Below, in pieces: positions 12,025 through 24,099 of a stretch of DNA of 64,000 nt (the stretch's first letter is position 1; each line of letters begins with the position of its first letter). The position numbers and the translations under genes are program-made. The notes under the pieces are model-generated. The model was not told where the DNA came from. It did not search any database and worked only from the letters and a program-made list of their open reading frames with translations. The DNA is from Bettongia penicillata ogilbyi (taxonomy: Eukaryota; Chordata; Mammalia; Diprotodontia; Potoroidae): contig JAJHZJ010000008.1 of NCBI GenBank assembly GCA_023548195.1, positions 3,000,215 to 3,064,214 of the forward strand. Reading direction: 5' to 3'.

Positions 12025-12310
12025 GAGCTGCTCAAATATTTTCCCTAATACATGAATTTCTCCTTATTGGTGATAAAGTCCATATTCCTTTGTCTAGAAT
12101 TTGAGACCCTCCACAATTTATTATCATCCTGCTCTTTCAGCCTGGCTTAATTACCAAAACTGAATTTTTCCCTGTCAATGAATGTGAAAGTCCCTGGTGC
12201 CTCAAATATCCTCCTTTCCCACTTTGCTGCCTATCAAATCTCCTGTCCTTCTTTGAAAGCTTTCCAAATGTCCCATGTTCTTCAAGTGTGTTGGTAATAA
12301 TCTTTTGTGA
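12025..12310 (+). mobile_element. L2-like LINE fragment
   Basis: GATAAAGTCCATATTCCTTT, TTTGAGACCCTCCACAATTT and CCTGGTGCCTCAAATATCC follow the order of the L2-like copy at 46735-47635. Confidence 0.5.
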
Positions 12311-12459
12311 TTCTCAACACCAGTGGTTCAAAATCAGAAACAGAAATGAATGTTTACATAACATTAAAGAAGAGGCACTACCATCTGCTTTGCCACTAAA
12401 CACTAAAGACTGTGGGACTTTTTCATCTGACTTGCTGCTGAAAACTTTCTTCTAGTTAT

Positions 12460-12720
12460 TGGGTGTTGTTCAGTTGGTTTTCCATTGCATCTGAACTCGG
12501 CGTGACCCCATTTGGGATTTTATTCGCAAAATACTAGAATGGTTTGCCATTATCTTTTCTAGCTTATTTGACAGATGAGGAAGCTGAGGCAAATAGGGTT
12601 TATTGACTTGCTCAGAACCACATAACTAGCAGGTGTATGAAGCCAGATTTGAATTCATGATGATGAGTCTTCCTGATTCCAAATCTGGTAATCCACTGTG
12701 CCCCCTAGTTTCTCCATTTA
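12460..12720 (-). mobile_element. RTE-tailed SINE (RTESINE type)
   Basis: The + strand starts with the complement of the RTE-derived tail (GTGACCCCATTTGGGATTTT, TGGTTTGCCATTATCTTTTC), then GAGGAAGCTGAGGCAAATAG, and ends with the complement of the tRNA-like head (ATCCACTGTGCCCCCTAG). Confidence 0.85.
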
Positions 12721-12734
12721 TATCCCAAACATTT

Positions 12735-12970
12735 AGCACAGTGCTTTACGATGATAGTGATGGTGATAGTAATAATTACTTACCATTTAAATAGCAGTCT
12801 GCAAATTTCTTTAGACGCTACCTTATTTGATCCTTACAACTACTGTGTGAGGTGGGTGCATTTATTATCCCCACTTTTCGAATACGGAAAGTAAGAATGA
12901 AAGAATTGGTTAGGAAATATCTGAAGGAGGATTAAATTCAGGTCTTTCTGATTTCACACCCAGAGCTCTA
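12735..12970 (-). mobile_element. MAR1/CORE-type SINE
   Basis: AATAATTACTTACCATTTAA, CCTTATTTGATCCTTACAAC, GTATTATCCCCA-like block at 12863-12876 and CCAGAGCTCTATCCAATG at the head end. Confidence 0.75.
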
Positions 12971-12994
12971 TCCAATGTGTACACAAGAAGTGCT

Positions 12995-13280
12995 TAATAA
13001 ATCTCCCTCCCTCCCTCCCTTACTTCCCTGTTGTCTTCTCCCCTGTTCTCTCCCTCCCTTCCCTCTTTCCTACTTTACTTTTCTTTCCTTCTTTCTCTTC
13101 TCCGTTCCCTCCCTCTTTCCTTTCCTTCCTTCCTTCTTCCCTTCCTCCCTAAGGGTATTTCCTTCCCTCTTTTCTACTCTCCTTCCCACTTTGCCTCTTT
13201 TTTCTTCCTTGTTCCCTCCCCTCTTCTTCCTTCTCCATTTCCTTCCTTCCTTTCATTCCATCTTCTCTGTCTTCTTTTCC
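12995..13280. repeat. Pyrimidine-rich low-complexity tract
   Basis: About 285 bp of CCCT, TTCC and CTTT runs on the + strand, immediately after the SINE head. Confidence 0.9.
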
Positions 13281-13284
13281 CTGA

Positions 13285-14725
13285 ATCTTTTGAAGTAATT
13301 TATTTCATAACTGTCTAAGTGGTTACCTTGTATTAATGTGTATTCTTCCATGGAAAGTGCCATAGGGATACCTCATCATGGCCTTAGAAGCTACGATGAA
13401 GCTAGAGGGGTTGCAATCTCTGACAAAGGAGTGAGCGCCCACACTGCTAAAATAATAGGTCTTTGAAGTATGGAGGTGGGAAGTATTGTGCATTGTAGTC
13501 AACTTTATATGTCTTTGGTTTTACTAGATTGTTCTCTGAGGACAGGGACTACTTATCTATACTTTGTATCACATGAAACCGTATTCTGTGTGCACATATA
13601 CCAAAGGCTTTAAAAATGTCCATTGAATTGAATGAATCTATAGACAAAATATCCTATTTTAGAAACCCCTTTTTAAAAAAAAGTCCTTTGGCATTTTTAA
13701 TTCACTAAGTTACCTGGCTTGTGTATCTTTATTATAGCTGTTACTAAGGCAGAGTACATGTGATAAGTTTTAGTTTTCTCTGGAGCTGAGATTCTCAGTC
13801 CAATTTCTGTGACTCCTCCCTCCCCCAAGGCACCCTTAATTTGCCCAAAGGATGCCTTGTGTTGCTCTGTTAACAGTATTTCTGCCAGCTCTCAAGTTGT
13901 TTTTGAAGAGGAGATGGGCAGAATTCTGTTAAAATGGCATCAGAAAGATTGAGAGGGCATTTGAAATTTTAATAAATGTAGCAATCACTATTTTAGAAGA
14001 GAAATTTGAGACTCCCAGGTTCTATTTTTTCTTTCCATTGGTAAAGAGAGGCAACCAGCAGAGCTATTTCAATACCAATTCTCTTTATGGCTATGAGCAT
14101 TGTGCAGCTGGCAAAATATAAAATTGGGGTTTCAATGTTAAATTTAAAAACATGATGAAATGCTCTTATTTCTGACTGGATTCAAGTTCCTTTTTGGGAT
14201 AACCCTCCTTCCCCCCTCCCCCTGCCGCATTGACTTCTTAAGGGGGAAAAACCAGGTTCAGGGTGGGGTGGAGGAGGAGTAGAGAAGATCCTCTGAGAAT
14301 TTAGGCCTGTGTAAGCTCCAGTAGAATTCTGAAAGCATTGTAAAATGCTGTATTAAGAAGACCAAATTATAATTAAATGTTTCTTAGTTAATACAACATA
14401 TGCATTGAACCTCTCGACTACATTATTTAAACATGGCCTTTCAGAGACTGTAAATTGAACATTAGACAATGCTGGTATCTTTCCAATATGTACATATAGC
14501 CCATGTAGGGTCAAGTTTCAGAACTAATGGAAAACAAAGTGTACTGAATGCTGGTGCCTCAGTTCTCAAGGATAATTCTGCAGCACAATTTTCAAAACAC
14601 AAAGATTTGCAGTTGAAGTATTTAGGATGTCACTTGGGTACTCTTAACTCTATGAGGTTAGCTGAAACACCAATTTTCCTTATTCCTTATTTTAAGAAGA
14701 AAATCAAAGACATATTCAACGTTTT
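13285..14725. other. Intronic DNA, nothing assigned
   Basis: No exon-like segment or repeat family recognised. The TTGTATCACATGAAACC patch near 13560 may be a decayed L2/MIR tail. Confidence 0.45.
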
Positions 14726-14734
14726 AACTTGAGA

Positions 14735-14845
14735 TAATGATTTAGAGCAGGTAGGTGGAACCTTAGAAATCATCTAGTTCCACCTTCCTCATTTTGTAGA
14801 AGGGGAACGTGTGGTCACTTGGCTCATAGTCAGTCACATCCACAG
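14735..14845 (-). mobile_element. MIR-type SINE fragment
   Basis: GGTGGAACCTTAGAAATCAT, CTAGTTCCACCTTCCTCATT and a degraded GGTCACTTGGC end. Confidence 0.6.
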
Positions 14846-14864
14846 AGTGAAGGATGGAACCTCA

Positions 14865-15965
14865 GTCTGAGAGTCATCTGGATAGAGATGATCACGTAGA
14901 GAAACCATGTTAGCTGATAAGTTGAGAGTGAGGGGACAGGACAAGACTTTGTGATACGTTCATAATTAAGGAGTGTAGTATAAGAAATGATCCAGTAAAG
15001 AGACCAAGAAAGAACTGTCAGGCAGGAAAAGAAATGGGAGGAGAAATGTTTGGTCAGCAAATCAGAAGATGGTCAACAGTGGCAAGTGCTACACAGAGGG
15101 CAGGAAGGTGGAGAATTGGGAATTGGCCATCAAATTTAGCAGTTAAGAGAGCTCATTGGTAAATTTGGAGAGGGCAGCTTTGGTGAATGGTGATGTCTGA
15201 AGACAGGTTGCAGAAGTTAGAGGAGAGAGGAGAGGAAGTGGAGACGCTTAAGTATTCATACTTTTTCCCCTAGGAGGTGAGCTTAAAAAAAAGATGGTAA
15301 AGTAGAAGATGGCTGACTGAGGGGGTACTGGAATCAAGTGAGGGTTTTTTACCAGTTGGGGAGATCCAGGAATCTTTTACATAATGAGGAAGGAGCTGAT
15401 AGATTGGTAGAGATGAAAGTTTAGAAGCAGAGATGGGAAGAATTGTGGGGGCAGTTTGTCAAAGTAGGCAGGAAAGGATAGGAACCCATGGCCGTGTTGA
15501 GGAAATAGCCTTCACCTCTTCGTCAGAGATTAGAAAAAGGATGAGAGAATAGGGGGTTTTGAGATGATGAGAAGATTTTCTCTGTAATTAATTAATATTT
15601 ATTAAGCACCTGCTGTATGCCAAGCTCTTTGCTAAGTGCTAGAAAGCAAAGTGTGGGATGAGATCTTCTGAGAAAGTGTATGATATTGTGGGAAAGCTTG
15701 AGGGAAGAAAACAAGGTTTGGAAAGGCTTTTTGGTGAGGAGTGGGATCAAGAATCAAGTGGAGAAGCAGAAAAGAATTGCTTTGTCAGCCTTGTTCAGAT
15801 TAGATAAGGTAGATTTGTAGGGAGCTCATTCAGGATGGTTCAGAGACTTCCTCCAACAATATTCAGCGGCATAAGAGAAAAGTGCAGGTGGATGGTGGGA
15901 GTCGTCCAAGGCTGAAGTTGGACATAATTTGAGTAGCTATGGGATGGCGGCATGGAATTAGACAG
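14865..15965 (+). repeat. Long interspersed repeat of unassigned family
   Basis: The phrases GGCAAGTGCTACACAGAGGG, ATTGGTAAATTTGGAGAGGG, GAAGACAGGTTGCAGAAGTT and, at 15595-15650, TTTATTAAGCACCTGCTGTA point to the same family group as 2690-3200. It could be a LINE or LTR-derived repeat; I cannot decide. Confidence 0.45.
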
Positions 15966-15967
15966 TA

Positions 15968-16175
15968 AAGAGTGATGTAACATCCTGTTAGTCACGCCCG
16001 ACTCTCTGTAACCCCATTTGGAGTTTTCTTGGCAAAGGTACTGGAGTGTTTGCCATTCTTTCTCCATCTCATTGTACAGATGTTGAAACTGAGGCAAACA
16101 GGGTCAAATGACTTGACCAAGGTCACACAGCTGATAAATTTCTGAGGCCAAATTGGAACTCAGAAAGATGAGAGC
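15968..16175 (-). mobile_element. RTE-tailed SINE (RTESINE type)
   Basis: CCCGACTCTCTGTAACCCCA, TTTTCTTGGCAAAGGTACTG, GAAACTGAGGCAAACAGGGT and AGGTCACACAGCTGATAAAT. It is inserted in or next to the long unassigned repeat. Confidence 0.85.
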
Positions 16176-16319
16176 CAGGGTCAAATTAACTCTAGTGGCA
16201 AGTTGGAGAATGGAAGAAAGTAAAGTTAGACTAAGATAATGCCATGGAGAGTTCTAAGGGTTGGAGAGTCCTGGAGGTCATGGTGGGAATGAAGAATAAA
16301 TTTAAGAGGAGTAAAATAC

Positions 16320-17970
16320 AGGGAGAGATGAAGGGATAAATGGTTATTGTCAGAAAAAAAGAATTTCAGAATCATGGAAGTAGAGTACTTCTGGGTCATG
16401 GAGGAAGAGTAAAGGTGTGACTATCCCTGCGTGTGGTGCTGTGGTGGAGGGAATTGAGGATGTGCTGGGAATGGGATAAAAAGACAAATTAGTCCAAACA
16501 AGGTCATTTTTTAAATCCATATTGGTGACATCCACCCTTCCTGATAGGGAGAAAAATAGGCAAGTTTGAGATTAGTTCTACAGCAGGATGCATTTCATAA
16601 TGATGTCTTCCATGGGGAGCTCTGATAGTCATTCCTCTATTTAAATTACACATTCATAAGAATTCTTGGAATAGTGAATTCCTGTGAGACATGTCACATT
16701 TGCCCATTGTGCAATGTGTTACTACCTCTGTAGCATAGACAACATTCAAATCACTTTGCCTTGTAATAGAGTGATCTCCTCGGGCCACCACATCTTAATA
16801 AAAAAAATCCTACCTTCATAATAATATACTTTTTTTGAGTATTTACCTTTAATAAATAGCCTTCATAGGTCCAGTCAGCAAATGTATGCATTCAATGAAG
16901 ATGAAATACAATACTGTTTTGAGAAGTCTTTTGCAAAGGTACTTTTGAGAGCCCTCTTTTGTGATTCCTGTTTGAACTGTGCAAAATATTTTATAAAATG
17001 TAAGTGCTTCCTAGTGAGAATCTTGTAGCATGTGGTATTTAAGAGTCTGGGGAGTATGTCTGCTGATCTACTCCAAATCCTTAACGAGAGTAACTTTTGT
17101 GACATGGTCGCAGTTAGAACATAGCCTGAAATAAATAATTTGTCTTCTGTAACTTTGCATATGAGTTGAAATTGACTTTAATAAATTAATTGGTATAGTA
17201 ACTAAGTTAGGACCATTCAGGATTGAAGGTGTGTAACTGTATTGTCTAGAAAACACAGCTACTCTCCTCTCAGCCACAGGATTGTCCACTCTCCCAAGAT
17301 CATCCACAGGGATGCTGGCTGCAAAGGCTTGTTCCCGTGAAAAGCAGCCTCTCCTCTTCTCTTGGATTTAGCCTTTATTTTTGGACATTGAAGAACCATA
17401 CTTATTCTACATCTGGGTAATTTTAAAAACATGTATATGCATTGATTTTATAACTAAACAAAAAAAATAATGGTGGCAGAATGGATACTACTTTAAAGAG
17501 ATTTCCTTTTCTTTAATATGAGGGAATATATAATGAGACTGGCCAGGTTAAGCAGTTTGTCCCAATAATATAATGACTTGGATTCCAGAAAGCCTCTCGT
17601 GCACAGAATAGTAATGTAGGCCTGAAAGAAAGACAGGATTTCCAGCATAAAGTCAGTTTAGTATTGAGCTTTGATCAACCTCTGCCTTGTGCCCTTTGAA
17701 GCCAGTCTGGGACTGGCCTAACCCACCCTAAAACGAAGCAAGAAGGCATGCCATATTCCCCAAACCAGTTTGGGTTCCAGAGGGTCTTATAGACCAGGGA
17801 CTCCCACTGCCTGGTCTCCACCACTCACCCACTGGAGCCCTTCTAGACTCTCCTGAATCCACAGTGTTTTGTTCAGTTGTGGCTTTTGAAAGACAGGTCT
17901 TCAGTAAGACTGAAAAGTATGTGTCTGGTGATTGTGAAGGCACTTTGTCTTTAGGGAAAGCAAGGAAGAG
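16320..17970. other. Intronic DNA, nothing assigned
   Basis: No exon or named repeat. Short reading frames here lack splice context. Confidence 0.45.
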
Positions 17971-17971
17971 C

Positions 17972-18212
17972 ACAGTGAATAAATTGCTGGGCTTAGAGTT
18001 AGGAATACTGGAGTCCAGATCCACCCTCAGATACTTACTAGTTATGTGACCCTGGGCAAGTCACTTCAGCTCTGCCTGGCTTAATTTCCTTAAATGTAAC
18101 ATGGGGACAATAATAGCACCAGCTTCCAGGGTTGTGGTGAGGATCCAATGAGATGTGTTTGTAAAACCCTCAGCTCAGTTCCAAGAACAAAGTAGGCATT
18201 TAATAAATCCTT
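17972..18212 (+). mobile_element. MAR1/CORE-type SINE ending in a TTCC microsatellite
   Basis: ACTAGTTATGTGACCCTGGG, AAGTCACTTCAGCTCTGCCT, GGTTGTGGTGAGGATCCAAT and AAGTAGGCATTTAATAAATC. The microsatellite starts directly at its 3' end. Confidence 0.85.
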
Positions 18213-18392
18213 CCTTCTTCCTTTCCTTCCTTCCTTCCTTCCTTCCTTCCTTCCTTCCTTCCTTCCTTCCTTCCTTCCTTCCTTCCTTCCTTCCTTCCTT
18301 CCTTCCTTCCTTCCTTCCTTCCTTCCTTCCTTCCTTCCTTCCTTCCTTCCTTCCTTCCTTCCTTCCTTCCTTCCTTCCTTCCTTCCTTCCTT
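18209..18392. repeat. (TTCC)n microsatellite
   Basis: Pure TTCC from about 18223 to 18392 (about 42 units), with a short impure start. It is a purine strand (GGAA)n on the minus strand. Confidence 0.97.
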
Positions 18393-18445
18393 ATCAGGGA
18401 CTAGTGTCTTCCCTGTACCTTGGGAGGAATGGAATGTGACAGACA

Positions 18446-18530
18446 ACAGGTCAGTTAGAGTATTATGAGTAGATAAAAATATGACACTTCTTTATTAGAC
18501 TTGTACAAACAATATTAGTTTTTGAATATA
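18446..18530 (-). repeat. ~85-bp inverted-repeat partner of 21424-21510
   Basis: Its reverse complement matches 21424-21510 with few mismatches, including an uninterrupted TATTGTTTGTACAAGTCTAA block. Confidence 0.85.
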
Positions 18531-18885
18531 GTTTTCCCATTGGATTCTTTAGGATAAGACTTATTGAAAGGACAAGCTGTTAGTCTCCATTATAGCATTG
18601 ACCACCAACACTTAAAATGCCTCAAACACGTAATAATCAAGTTAATAAAATACTAAGTAAAATGAAAAGTTCCCTATAAATTATGATTTGTTGTTCATAT
18701 TATTTTAAATATAAATGGCAAATGGGCTACACCATAATATATCCAGTAATCGTCAATCCACAAGCATTTTTATTAAGAATCTTCTGTGTGCCAGTGTGCT
18801 CAGAGTTAATGTTACAGAGAAAGAGGATTTGAACTGAAGTCTTTGTGACTCCCAAGTTCTTCATCTTCTGTCTACTACCCTTACA

Positions 18886-19205
18886 GGGGGCAATTAGGTG
18901 GTGCCGTGGATAGAGCACCAGTGCAGGAGTCAGGAGGACCTGAGTTCAAATTTCACCTCAGACACTTGACACTCACTAGCCCTGTGACCTTGGGCAAGTC
19001 ACTTAACCCCAATTGCCTCATCCTGGGTCATCTTCAGTCACCCTGATGAATATCTGGTCACTGGATTTAGATGGCTCTGGAGGAGAAGTGAGGCTGGTGA
19101 CCTGCACAGCCCTCCCTCTCTCAAAACAAAGTCAAGTGCAAGGCATGTCATTATTTCTCTAATGGCATGGTCTTCTTCAGCAACGAAGGATGAACACACA
19201 CAAAG
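18886..19205 (+). mobile_element. Marsupial tRNA-headed SINE with LINE-like tail
   Basis: The head reads GTGGATAGAGCACC (with one change), GGAGTCAGGAGGACCTGAGT, GGGCAAGTCACTTAACCCCA. The 3' half (TGGATTTAGATGGCTCTGGA to AGCAACGAAGGATGAACACA) resembles 61235-61415, which has no tRNA head. It therefore looks like a SINE that took its tail from that longer element. Confidence 0.85.
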
Positions 19206-19510
19206 AAAGAGAAAAGACAGTCCTTGGTCATGAGAAGGACACAGTCCAGTGTGTATGTGGAGGCGAGGGGAGGACAATGTGGAAACAACTGCATACAAAC
19301 AAGATATTTACAGAATAAATGCCTGTCTCTTACAAGACATCAAGATTAAAAAGGACTGGGAAGGACTTCTTTCAGAACGTGGGTAGGGAAAATATCATCG
19401 AGAGCTCTAGTAAACTGATTTATGGTATGGATTTCTGGCATTGTCAGCATTGCTTACCTTTGCTTCATAACCTTAAGTTTTAAAATGTTATTGTGCTTAC
19501 TATGACTTTT

Positions 19511-19531
19511 TAGAGTGTGTGTGAGTGTGTA

Positions 19532-19562
<31 letters not shown>
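19511..19562. repeat. (GT)n microsatellite, partly interrupted
   Basis: GTGTGTGAGTGTGTATGTAT followed by a pure GT run. Confidence 0.93.
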
Positions 19563-19894
19563 TGGGAATTAAAGTTTATCTACAAATACATAATTTCTAG
19601 TTGAATATGTAGGTATTACCAAAGAGTGTTTTCCTTAAATGAGAATATATCTTTGGCGCTTTTACTGGTTGTTTGGTAGAAGTTTATAGGCCCATTCATC
19701 CCTCTTCCTGTAATACTTTAACACTTAACCTCTTTTGATACAGTATGGGTGAGAAATAGTCACCAACACAGTAGCAAGGTACATTTGTGTTTACCATTGT
19801 GCAGACCAGTAGTATATGTCTAGAAGCCACGTTGGCTCAAAGAGCAGTAGGCAGACCAAATCCAGAAGGATCTGCCTTAGTCCAAAAGGCTCTA

Positions 19895-20088
19895 GGTGAA
19901 ACATTCTTAAGGCTCTTTTGTGTTCTGGATGCCATTTTACAATCCAGGGAAACTCTATGACCCTTTTTTGGAATACTGGTTTTAAATGCCTAAACTCCAT
20001 AGAATTATGCAGGAAATATATAGAAACAGAGAATTTTTTTTTTTTAAATAAAGTAATAACTCTCAAGTTAAGAACCTCTGTTCTAGAG
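19895..20088 (+). mobile_element. hAT-like non-autonomous element (MITE), degraded
   Basis: ACATTCTTAAGGCTCTTTTG near the left end and AAGTTAAGAACCTCTG at 20064-20080 are the same left and right ends as in the copies at 33883 and 40783. The inside contains an A/T run. Confidence 0.5.
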
Positions 20089-20089
20089 G

Positions 20090-20675
20090 GCTATCCTAGT
20101 TGAAGATTTATACTTCTAACCCCTTGGGCATCTGCATAGACCTCATTTACAACATTTAAGTCCTTGGACAGTCCTCAGAACCCCACTGAATTATTTTACA
20201 CTTCTTTTTTTTTCAAATTTTTCCTTTATCCTCAACCTCTCCCATCTTAAAGTAAAAATCATATCCAATTTAATTTGTAGTCGAGTTGCCCTAAGGGTGG
20301 TGGATGGTAGTAGAGGAGATTGTCCCCATGGATCTGTCTCCTTTTGTCATTTCCTTACTCAGGGCCTGTTTCAGTAATCCCTCTTTTCTTAACTGACATG
20401 CTGCCACATCAGTTTTTGTTCCTTCTTTCCTTTTCTTTTGGGACTCTCCCTAACACTCTCTGTTTTCCTTCTGAACTGTGTAGAGTTGTAGCAACTTTCT
20501 TTTTTCCTCCTTTTTGTAGCACTGTGTAGTCCTTCTGGATCTCTCTCCCTTTTAAGAGGGGGTCCTTGGGGGAGGTCATTTAGCTGTATTCTCTGTCCTC
20601 GTTGCTTTGTGAATGGTAGAGTTGTTTCCATTTGCAGAACCAAGAAAAATATTAAGCTTCAAGAAGAGTAGATTG
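20090..20675. other. Intronic DNA, nothing assigned
   Basis: C/T-rich stretch with no recognised repeat. Opposing open frames overlap and look like background. Confidence 0.45.
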
Positions 20676-20679
20676 TCAT

Positions 20680-20965
20680 ATGTTCTATATATACATATAT
20701 GATGGCAGATACACATGTATATAAACATGTAGGTATGAATGAATATGTATATATGTGCATATATGAGTCATCTTCATGGAGCTGGTAACTAAACACATGG
20801 GAACTGAAGACATTACCAAGAGAGTTTGGAGGGATAAGACATCTCTAAATGGTGTCTTTTGACCTACTGTACTGTATATAGTCCACATGTATATCTATCA
20901 TATGTGTACATATATATATTTGCACACACATGTATCTATGCTGTCAAACACATATATGTAAGTAT
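20680..20965. repeat. AT/GT-rich low-complexity DNA
   Basis: Repeated ATATACATATATGATG-like and TATGTGTACATATATATA-like motifs. Confidence 0.7.
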
Positions 20966-21089
20966 AGTTATCTCTCCTATCACCCATTTATTATCTATTT
21001 GTAATCTCTTACCTATCAAATAAGAAAATTCTGAAGCTCCTACACAGTGCTTGGCACATGGTAAGCTCTATATAAATATTTTTATTGGT

Positions 21090-22300
21090 GCTTTCTTCCG
21101 AGTTTCAGTCCCATATTTTCTTTTATCTATTGAACACTTGAAACTCGATGACCAAGAAATGTCTTAAACTTAACACGTCCAACATTGAATTCATTATCTT
21201 TCCCCCTAATCCACTTCTCTTGCAAACATCCTTCTTTCTGTTGGTCAAAAGTACCACCATCCTTCCAGACTCCTGACTTTATAACCTTGGATCTCTGTCA
21301 CCCCAATATGTTTATATCTGATTAGTTACCAAATCTTGCCCTTTCTACTTTTGTGATTTCTTTCATATCCAAATCCTCTCCACTTACAACCACCATATCT
21401 CAGACCCTCATTCCCTTTCAATTATATTCAAAAATTAATATTGTTTGTACAAGTCTAATAAAGAACGCTGATATTTTTATCTACTCATAATACTCTAATT
21501 GACCTGTCACTGGCCTTCTATTTGATTTCTTTGCCTTAAGTTACAATCTATCCATGCCCTGTGGTCAAAGTCATTATCCTCAAGTACAAATCTGACCATT
21601 TGATTCCCCCTACTCAACTCTAGTGGCTTCCTCTTGCCTGAGGGATCAAATATAAACTCCTGTTTTTAGCTTTTAAAGCGCTACACAATCTGGTCCCATC
21701 CTATCCTTTCCTGCCTCATTGGGAATTTTTCCTCCCTAGGTTCTGCCTTCTAGTCAAATTGACCTTTTTTCTCTTTCTTACACAAGACATTCCATCTGTC
21801 TCTGCCTTGGCATCAACTGTTCCCCATGCCTGGAATTCACTCTTTCTCTCCCTAGATTTTAGAGAACCTTCATCTCTTTCTTGAAGATGGAGCTCAGGTA
21901 CCATCTTTTGCATAAAGTCTTTCCTGATCCTATCGACTGCTAGTGTCCTTCCCCCTAAACTTGTGTGTATGAACACATACATACATACATACACACATAT
22001 ATACATATGTATTAACTTTACAGTATGTATATATTCATATACAGATATATTTATATATTCATATATATAACATATATACATACCCACTCTATATATGTGT
22101 GTGTGCACACACATATATACACACACACACAACACAATCCACCCTTCTCATATATGCATATATCGATGTATGTTTACATATGTGTATTGTTTAAGAATGT
22201 GAGCTCTTTGCATGTCAGGATTGTTCTAATATTTGTATTCCCTGTGCCTAGCACAGTGCCTATAACATAGTAGGCACTTAAGAAGCACTTGATTGATTGC
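21090..22300 (+). mobile_element. L2-like LINE 3' region with simple-repeat expansion
   Basis: AACATTGAATTCATTATCTT, AGTACCACCATCCTTCCAGA, CAACTCTAGTGGCTTCCTC, GGATCAAATATAAACTCCTG, TTCCTGATCCTATCGAC and a final GCCTAGCACAGTGCCTATAA tail. The interior is split by an ~85-bp insertion (21424-21510) and an ATAC/TATA-rich tract (21970-22180). Confidence 0.65.
21424..21510 (+). repeat. ~85-bp inverted-repeat partner of 18446-18530
   Basis: Interrupts the L2-like LINE; see the 18446-18530 entry. Confidence 0.85.
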
Positions 22301-22439
22301 TCTATGCAAGGCACTTATACACCAATTTTAGGGCAGCTTGCTTATCTCACATACACCTCCTCAAGGAAACTAATTGATAACTTGGAAAGGTTATAGAATG
22401 AAATGCATTAACAACCAGTAGAGAAATTGGGCACATTTT

Positions 22440-22565
22440 GAAATGTGGTATTCAATTCAGTTAGCAATTATTAAGTGCCTGCTTTGTGCTAGGCACTGTG
22501 CTAAGCGCTGGGGATAGAAAAAGAGGCAAAAAAGAGGTCCCCTGTCCTCAAGGAATGTATAGAAT
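22440..22565 (+). repeat. Mammalian-type repeat fragment
   Basis: AATTATTAAGTGCCTGCTTT, GCACTGTGCTAAGCGCTGGG and CCTGTCCTCAAGGAATGTAT: the same start as the unassigned repeat at 2690 and 26205. Confidence 0.6.
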
Positions 22566-22569
22566 ATTT

Positions 22570-23540
22570 AAACAATATATTATTATGTAGTTAATAATAT
22601 ATGCCTAATGTATTCACAGAACAACATAAGCACTGCTGTCCTATGTTATTCTTGGCTAAAGAAAATGGAAATGAGAGAGATGTAGCATCTTTAGGGCCAT
22701 CTTACACCTTTCATTATTGCCTGAGATGTTAGAAATTTCAGCTAGAGCCGTCATTGAGGAAGGAACCAATGTATATTTTAGAGTGTCTGTTTGTTGTGTG
22801 CGATTTCGTTAATAATAAAATCAATAGTTATATTAGAATATTGTCAGTACATTCCTATATTTTGACTTCAGTATTTGTGTAAAAATATGTAAACTTTGAA
22901 AGATCCATATAACATATGCAAGTTCTGAAATTACCTCCTTTCAAGTAGTAATTATTTCAAACCACATAAAGATTTTGGCTTTTTAAACATGGTTTTCTGA
23001 AGCTCCTTTTATCTTATGTCTTTCCCATAGTCCTTAATGCTTTAAAAAAAATAGTAAAGTGAAATTTGTTAGAGGGCCTCACCTCTAACCTAAATAAGAA
23101 CTCATACTTTTTGTATGTCCAGATGAAGAATGAGCAAATCTGTATGACAGATTCTTCACTGATGTAAAATCAAACACTGATACAAGGATTTTGCAAGTTA
23201 TTTTAGCTTCCTTTTCCTTTGGTAACAGGAATCCGTTGAAGACACAGTTCAGATTTATCTGCTTATACAAGTACTTGGTAACCTGTGCCCTCAAAGTTTT
23301 ATTTTAATTTCAGTGGGATGTCAGCATATAAATTATATATAATGGAGCTGTAGCACAAGCACAATTTCACTTTTCTTAGCTTTATTGACATACTTACTTA
23401 GAGAATGAGTCTTAACTACTTGAATTTATCCCTGAATTCCAGAGTCCCTAAAGCTATTACTTGGCTATCGTTAAATGTGGATTTGTGTTCCCACTGTATT
23501 CAGTTCTGCAGATGCACAGGGCAGAAAGGGCGTAGTTATC
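22570..23540. other. Intronic DNA, nothing assigned
   Basis: AT-rich; nothing recognised. Confidence 0.45.
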
Positions 23541-23549
23541 TACTGTACA

Positions 23550-23715
23550 AATTTAGATATCCCACAGAGTCCCAGAATTTGAGAGTTAGAAGGGACCTCA
23601 GTCCAATCTGTACACCAAAAGAATGCTCACTGCAAAATTGCAGCCAAATAGTTATCCAGCCTTTGCCAGAGGAGGAACCCACCATCTCTCAAGACAATCC
23701 ATTTCATTTTTTTTA
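23550..23715 (-). mobile_element. L3/CR1-like LINE fragment
   Basis: AGTCCCAGAATTTGAGAGTT, AGAAGGGACCTCAGTCCAAT and AGGAGGAACCCACCATCTCT are characteristic of the CR1/L3 3' part read in reverse. Confidence 0.65.
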
Positions 23716-23864
23716 ATATTAGTAAAGCATTGCTAATCCATGTGGGTTTTGTTTTTATCCTTTTGTTCTTGGCTTCTGTTGAACTTGTGTTGAGTTCTCC
23801 TCAGTACCTGGAATTATAAAATTTGGGAGCTTGAAGAGGCATTTGGGAACAGCTAATTAAATTC

Positions 23865-24095
23865 AGTTCAACAAACATTTTTAAAATGCTTTTCATGTTC
23901 AAGGCATTGTAATAGACACTGGACATCAAAAGATAAAATACACATCTTGCTTTCTTCAGATTTATTCAGTATTGATCAGGGAACTGAGTCTGAGAAGCTG
24001 AAGTTGCACAGTTAGTTAATGGCAGAGCAGGAATTAAAACCAGGTCTTTGTGGTTTTAGTTCAATGTACTTTTCTCTACATGATGTTGCTTTCCC
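23865..24095 (-). mobile_element. MIR-type SINE and associated repeat fragment
   Basis: AGGCATTGTAATAGACACTG on the left, then a degraded CAGGGAACTGAGTCTGAGAA, AGTTAATGGCAGAGCAGGAA and CCAGGTCTTTGTGGTTTTAG. Confidence 0.6.
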
Positions 24096-24099
24096 AGAT

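Noticed and set aside
18090..18446. A 118-codon frame rich in Lys-Glu-Gly-Arg repeats, and its + strand Leu-Pro-Ser counterpart
   Set aside because: It is only the translation of the TTCC/GGAA microsatellite.
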